This document shows, in pieces, positions 3,979-5,861 of a stretch of 5,861 bases of DNA. How positions within the stretch are numbered: the first letter of the stretch is position 1; the number at the start of each line of letters is the position of its first letter. The notes under the pieces are model-generated. The model ran no database searches, was not told where the DNA came from, and saw only the letters and a program-made list of their open reading frames with translations. The stretch comes from Dehalococcoidia bacterium (GTDB taxonomy: Bacteria > Chloroflexota > Dehalococcoidia > GIF9 > AB-539-J10), in assembly GCA_030603265.1 (NCBI GenBank), contig JAUVYD010000109.1:1-5861 (forward strand), written 5' to 3'. The position numbers and the translations under genes are program-made.

Positions 3979-5861
3979 ATGAGAACCAACGCGACATGCA
4001 CGACACGGAGTAGCAGTGGCCGCATGCGAAACGCAGTTCCTCTGCTCCTCACTGTCCTTCTGCTGTGCTCCAGTCTACTGCCCGGGTGCGCCAGTCGCCG
4101 GGGGGAGGCGCAAACGATGCCGGTGAATGGCATCACTACCATAGTCGCCGGGTGGGGTGGCCGGGTGGACTGGGGCAGTAACGGACTGATTGCCCACAGC
4201 CGCTACGGCGCCGACGGGTACTACGACCTGTGGGTGATGTCGCCGGACGGTTCCGGCGAAAAATGCCTGACCGAGGACAATCCCGGAATCCCCCAGCTTC
4301 ACAACGGGCAACCGACCTGGCACCCTTCCGGCAGCTACATAGTTTTCCAGTCACAGGACCCATCCCTACCCCACACGCGGGAAGAAGACTACGTGCAGAC
4401 ACAGCCGGGTTTCGGTAAGCACAACAACCTCTGGGTAACCGACCCGGACGGGGAGCGCTTCTATCAGTTGACGAATATCGCGGAGAACCGGGCTATCCTG
4501 CACCCCCACTTCTCCCATGACGGACGGAAACTCACCTGGGGAGAGAGGCTGGGCCCGAGGGCGACCGACTGGGCCATCATGATTGCTGATTTTGTCACCA
4601 GCCCGGAGCCGCACCTGACCAATGTCGAGTCCTACCAGCCGTTCGGAGTGGTGTGGTACGAGACACACGGCTTCAGCCCCGATGACAGTAGGGTGCTGTT
4701 CACGGCGGGCACTGGCGCCGCCTCCTGGAGCGGTTTCAATATCTGGGAGATGGAGATCGCGAGCGGCGCGTTGACACAGCTCACTTCGGAGTCCGATATC
4801 TGGGACGAACATGCCCAGTACTGCCCTGACGGGAGCAAGATCGTCTGGGCGAGCAGCCGGGGCTACGCCTACGACACAGACGCCACGCAGTGGGCGGATG
4901 TCGCCCTGAGCCTGAAGCTGGACTACTGGATAATGGAGAGCGACGGTTCCAGCAAGCAGCGCCTGACGTATTTCAATGAGCCGGGGCACGATGAGTACGC
5001 GGGCTACCCCGTTATCGTTGCTGACTCGAGCTGGAGCCCGGACGGTGGCAGAATCGCCGCCACAGTGCTCTGCGGTGGAGGGAGAGAGCATGCCAGGATT
5101 GTCATCATCGACGTCGGCGCACTGCCAGCGGGAAACGGCGGCGAAAGCGCACCGACCACCAGCGGACCTTCCGCGTTCGTACCGGCCCACGAGAAGGGAG
5201 CATTCGCCGAGGACTTCTTCATGTACTACGACCTGCCCGACATCAGCGACGACGAGCGCCTGGAAGTGGCGCTCGAGGCGAGGTCAGACTGGCGACAGTA
5301 CTGCGAGAGCATGAATGCCGAAGCTGCGGAGTTCTCGGAGGAGCTTGAAGACTACATCCGGGCATGGTACCGCGGCGAGGCCGATGCCAGGCTGCCCGAC
5401 GGGCTGCTGTCGCCCAATGTCGACAGCGAAAAGACGCACAGCTGGACACTGGTGAGACCGGAGGATATCAGTCCTGAGGAGCAGTGGTTCGTTATGATAC
5501 CCGCCCACGAGATAGACCCGTCCTATGAGCAGCTCCACATGTTCGGCTGCGACCGGCACGTGACCTACGTGAAGTTGCTGTTCGTTGCCCCCATCGGCTC
5601 CCGCCTGCTCATTGAGGGCGATTTCCCCCACGCTCGCTTCATGGACTACGAGATACTGTCCACGTTCGACCCGGCGCATCCCGTTGCGGGCAATCACGGC
5701 TCGCACCCTGAAGTGGCCATCGTTGACGCGGACATCGAGCCCGACCCGGGCCATGTCAACCCTTTCCGTGTTGGCGCCGACCGCACTGCCGGGAACAGGC
5801 ATTATCACCTCACCTTTGATCTGGAAGCGGGCAACGCTGTGGAGCTGAACCCTGAGGCAAT
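3979..5861 (+). CDS. Exported lipoprotein with a TolB/PD40-like beta-propeller and an unknown C-terminal region, cut by the window edge
   Basis: 627 residues are visible with no stop codon. Residues 16-37 look like a lipoprotein signal: basic start, hydrophobic core PLLLTVLLL (21-29) and LLPGC, with C37 as the lipidated residue; the proline before GC is unusual. The next part (about 60-380) is a beta-propeller of TolB/PD40 type. Blade motifs recur: LWVMSPDG (84-91), W114-HPSG, LWVTDPDG (151-158), FSHDGRKLTW (178-187), FSPDDSRVLF (232-241), CPDGSKIVW (282-290), YWIMESDG (316-323) and W352-SPDGGRIA. A helical, acidic stretch (about 415-465) follows, then a region I do not recognise (about 500-627), with a hydrophobic segment near 528-540, DFPHARFMDYEIL (548-560) and VDADIEPDPG (582-591). 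It probably acts at the outer face of the membrane, binding a partner or polymer. The start is uncertain: ATG 3979 has GGGGG 8 bases upstream, while ATG 4024 would give a more typical short signal peptide. It begins 15 bases after the HTH gene and is probably in the same operon. Confidence 0.82.
   Translation, partial: MRTNATCTTRSSSGRMRNAVPLLLTVLLLCSSLLPGCASRRGEAQTMPVNGITTIVAGWGGRVDWGSNGLIAHSRYGADGYYDLWVMSPDGSGEKCLTEDNPGIPQLHNGQPTWHPSGSYIVFQSQDPSLPHTREEDYVQTQPGFGKHNNLWVTDPDGERFYQLTNIAENRAILHPHFSHDGRKLTWGERLGPRATDWAIMIADFVTSPEPHLTNVESYQPFGVVWYETHGFSPDDSRVLFTAGTGAASWSGFNIWEMEIASGALTQLTSESDIWDEHAQYCPDGSKIVWASSRGYAYDTDATQWADVALSLKLDYWIMESDGSSKQRLTYFNEPGHDEYAGYPVIVADSSWSPDGGRIAATVLCGGGREHARIVIIDVGALPAGNGGESAPTTSGPSAFVPAHEKGAFAEDFFMYYDLPDISDDERLEVALEARSDWRQYCESMNAEAAEFSEELEDYIRAWYRGEADARLPDGLLSPNVDSEKTHSWTLVRPEDISPEEQWFVMIPAHEIDPSYEQLHMFGCDRHVTYVKLLFVAPIGSRLLIEGDFPHARFMDYEILSTFDPAHPVAGNHGSHPEVAIVDADIEPDPGHVNPFRVGADRTAGNRHYHLTFDLEAGNAVELNPEA

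Noticed and set aside
4366..5190. 274-residue minus-strand ORF opposite the lipoprotein
   Set aside because: Antisense shadow of a GC-rich gene; the plus strand shows repeated propeller blade motifs and a signal peptide.

Overview
The window is about 60% GC and carries six genes, five complete and one cut by the right edge. It looks bacterial: purine-rich Shine-Dalgarno (SD) sites, a consensus TATAAT -10 box, a TTGACA -35 box at 17-bp spacing, and a lipoprotein-type signal peptide. The dUTPase and the small P-loop kinase are of types best known from archaea. Archaeal-like nucleotide genes with bacterial promoters suggest an anaerobic lineage such as the Chloroflexota (Dehalococcoidia), but this is an inference from memory of the families, and no marker gene here settles it.

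Layout. Positions 1-128 hold no gene I can support, only a strong inverted repeat at the extreme left. On the minus strand lie dut (1525 to 1010, archaeal-type dUTPase) and then an unnamed two-helix membrane protein (875 to 129). Divergent from dut, across a 171-bp region with two candidate promoters and two short dyads, are a UPF0200-like P-loop kinase (1697-2245) and a dCMP deaminase (2242-2724) that overlap by 4 bases. Next is a 413-bp gene-free stretch. Its first 330 bases hold two GC hairpins. Its last 85 bases hold a clear promoter and two tandem 16-bp dyads. These head a plus-strand cassette: a six-helix membrane protein (3138-3782), a 65-residue HTH regulator overlapping it by 17 bases (3766-3963), and, 15 bases later, a beta-propeller lipoprotein (3979 to the window edge).

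How the genes work together. The left block centres on dUMP, the precursor of dTMP: the dUTPase makes it from dUTP and the deaminase makes it from dCMP. The coupled kinase may act on a related nucleotide, but its substrate is unknown. The right block looks like a self-regulating envelope module: membrane protein, small DNA-binding partner and exported lipoprotein behind one operator-controlled promoter. I see no transposase, CRISPR array, rRNA, tRNA or rho-independent terminator with a U-tract. The most interesting signals are the tandem operator at 3078-3109 with its cassette, the kinase-deaminase pairing, and the unrecognised C-terminal half of the lipoprotein.
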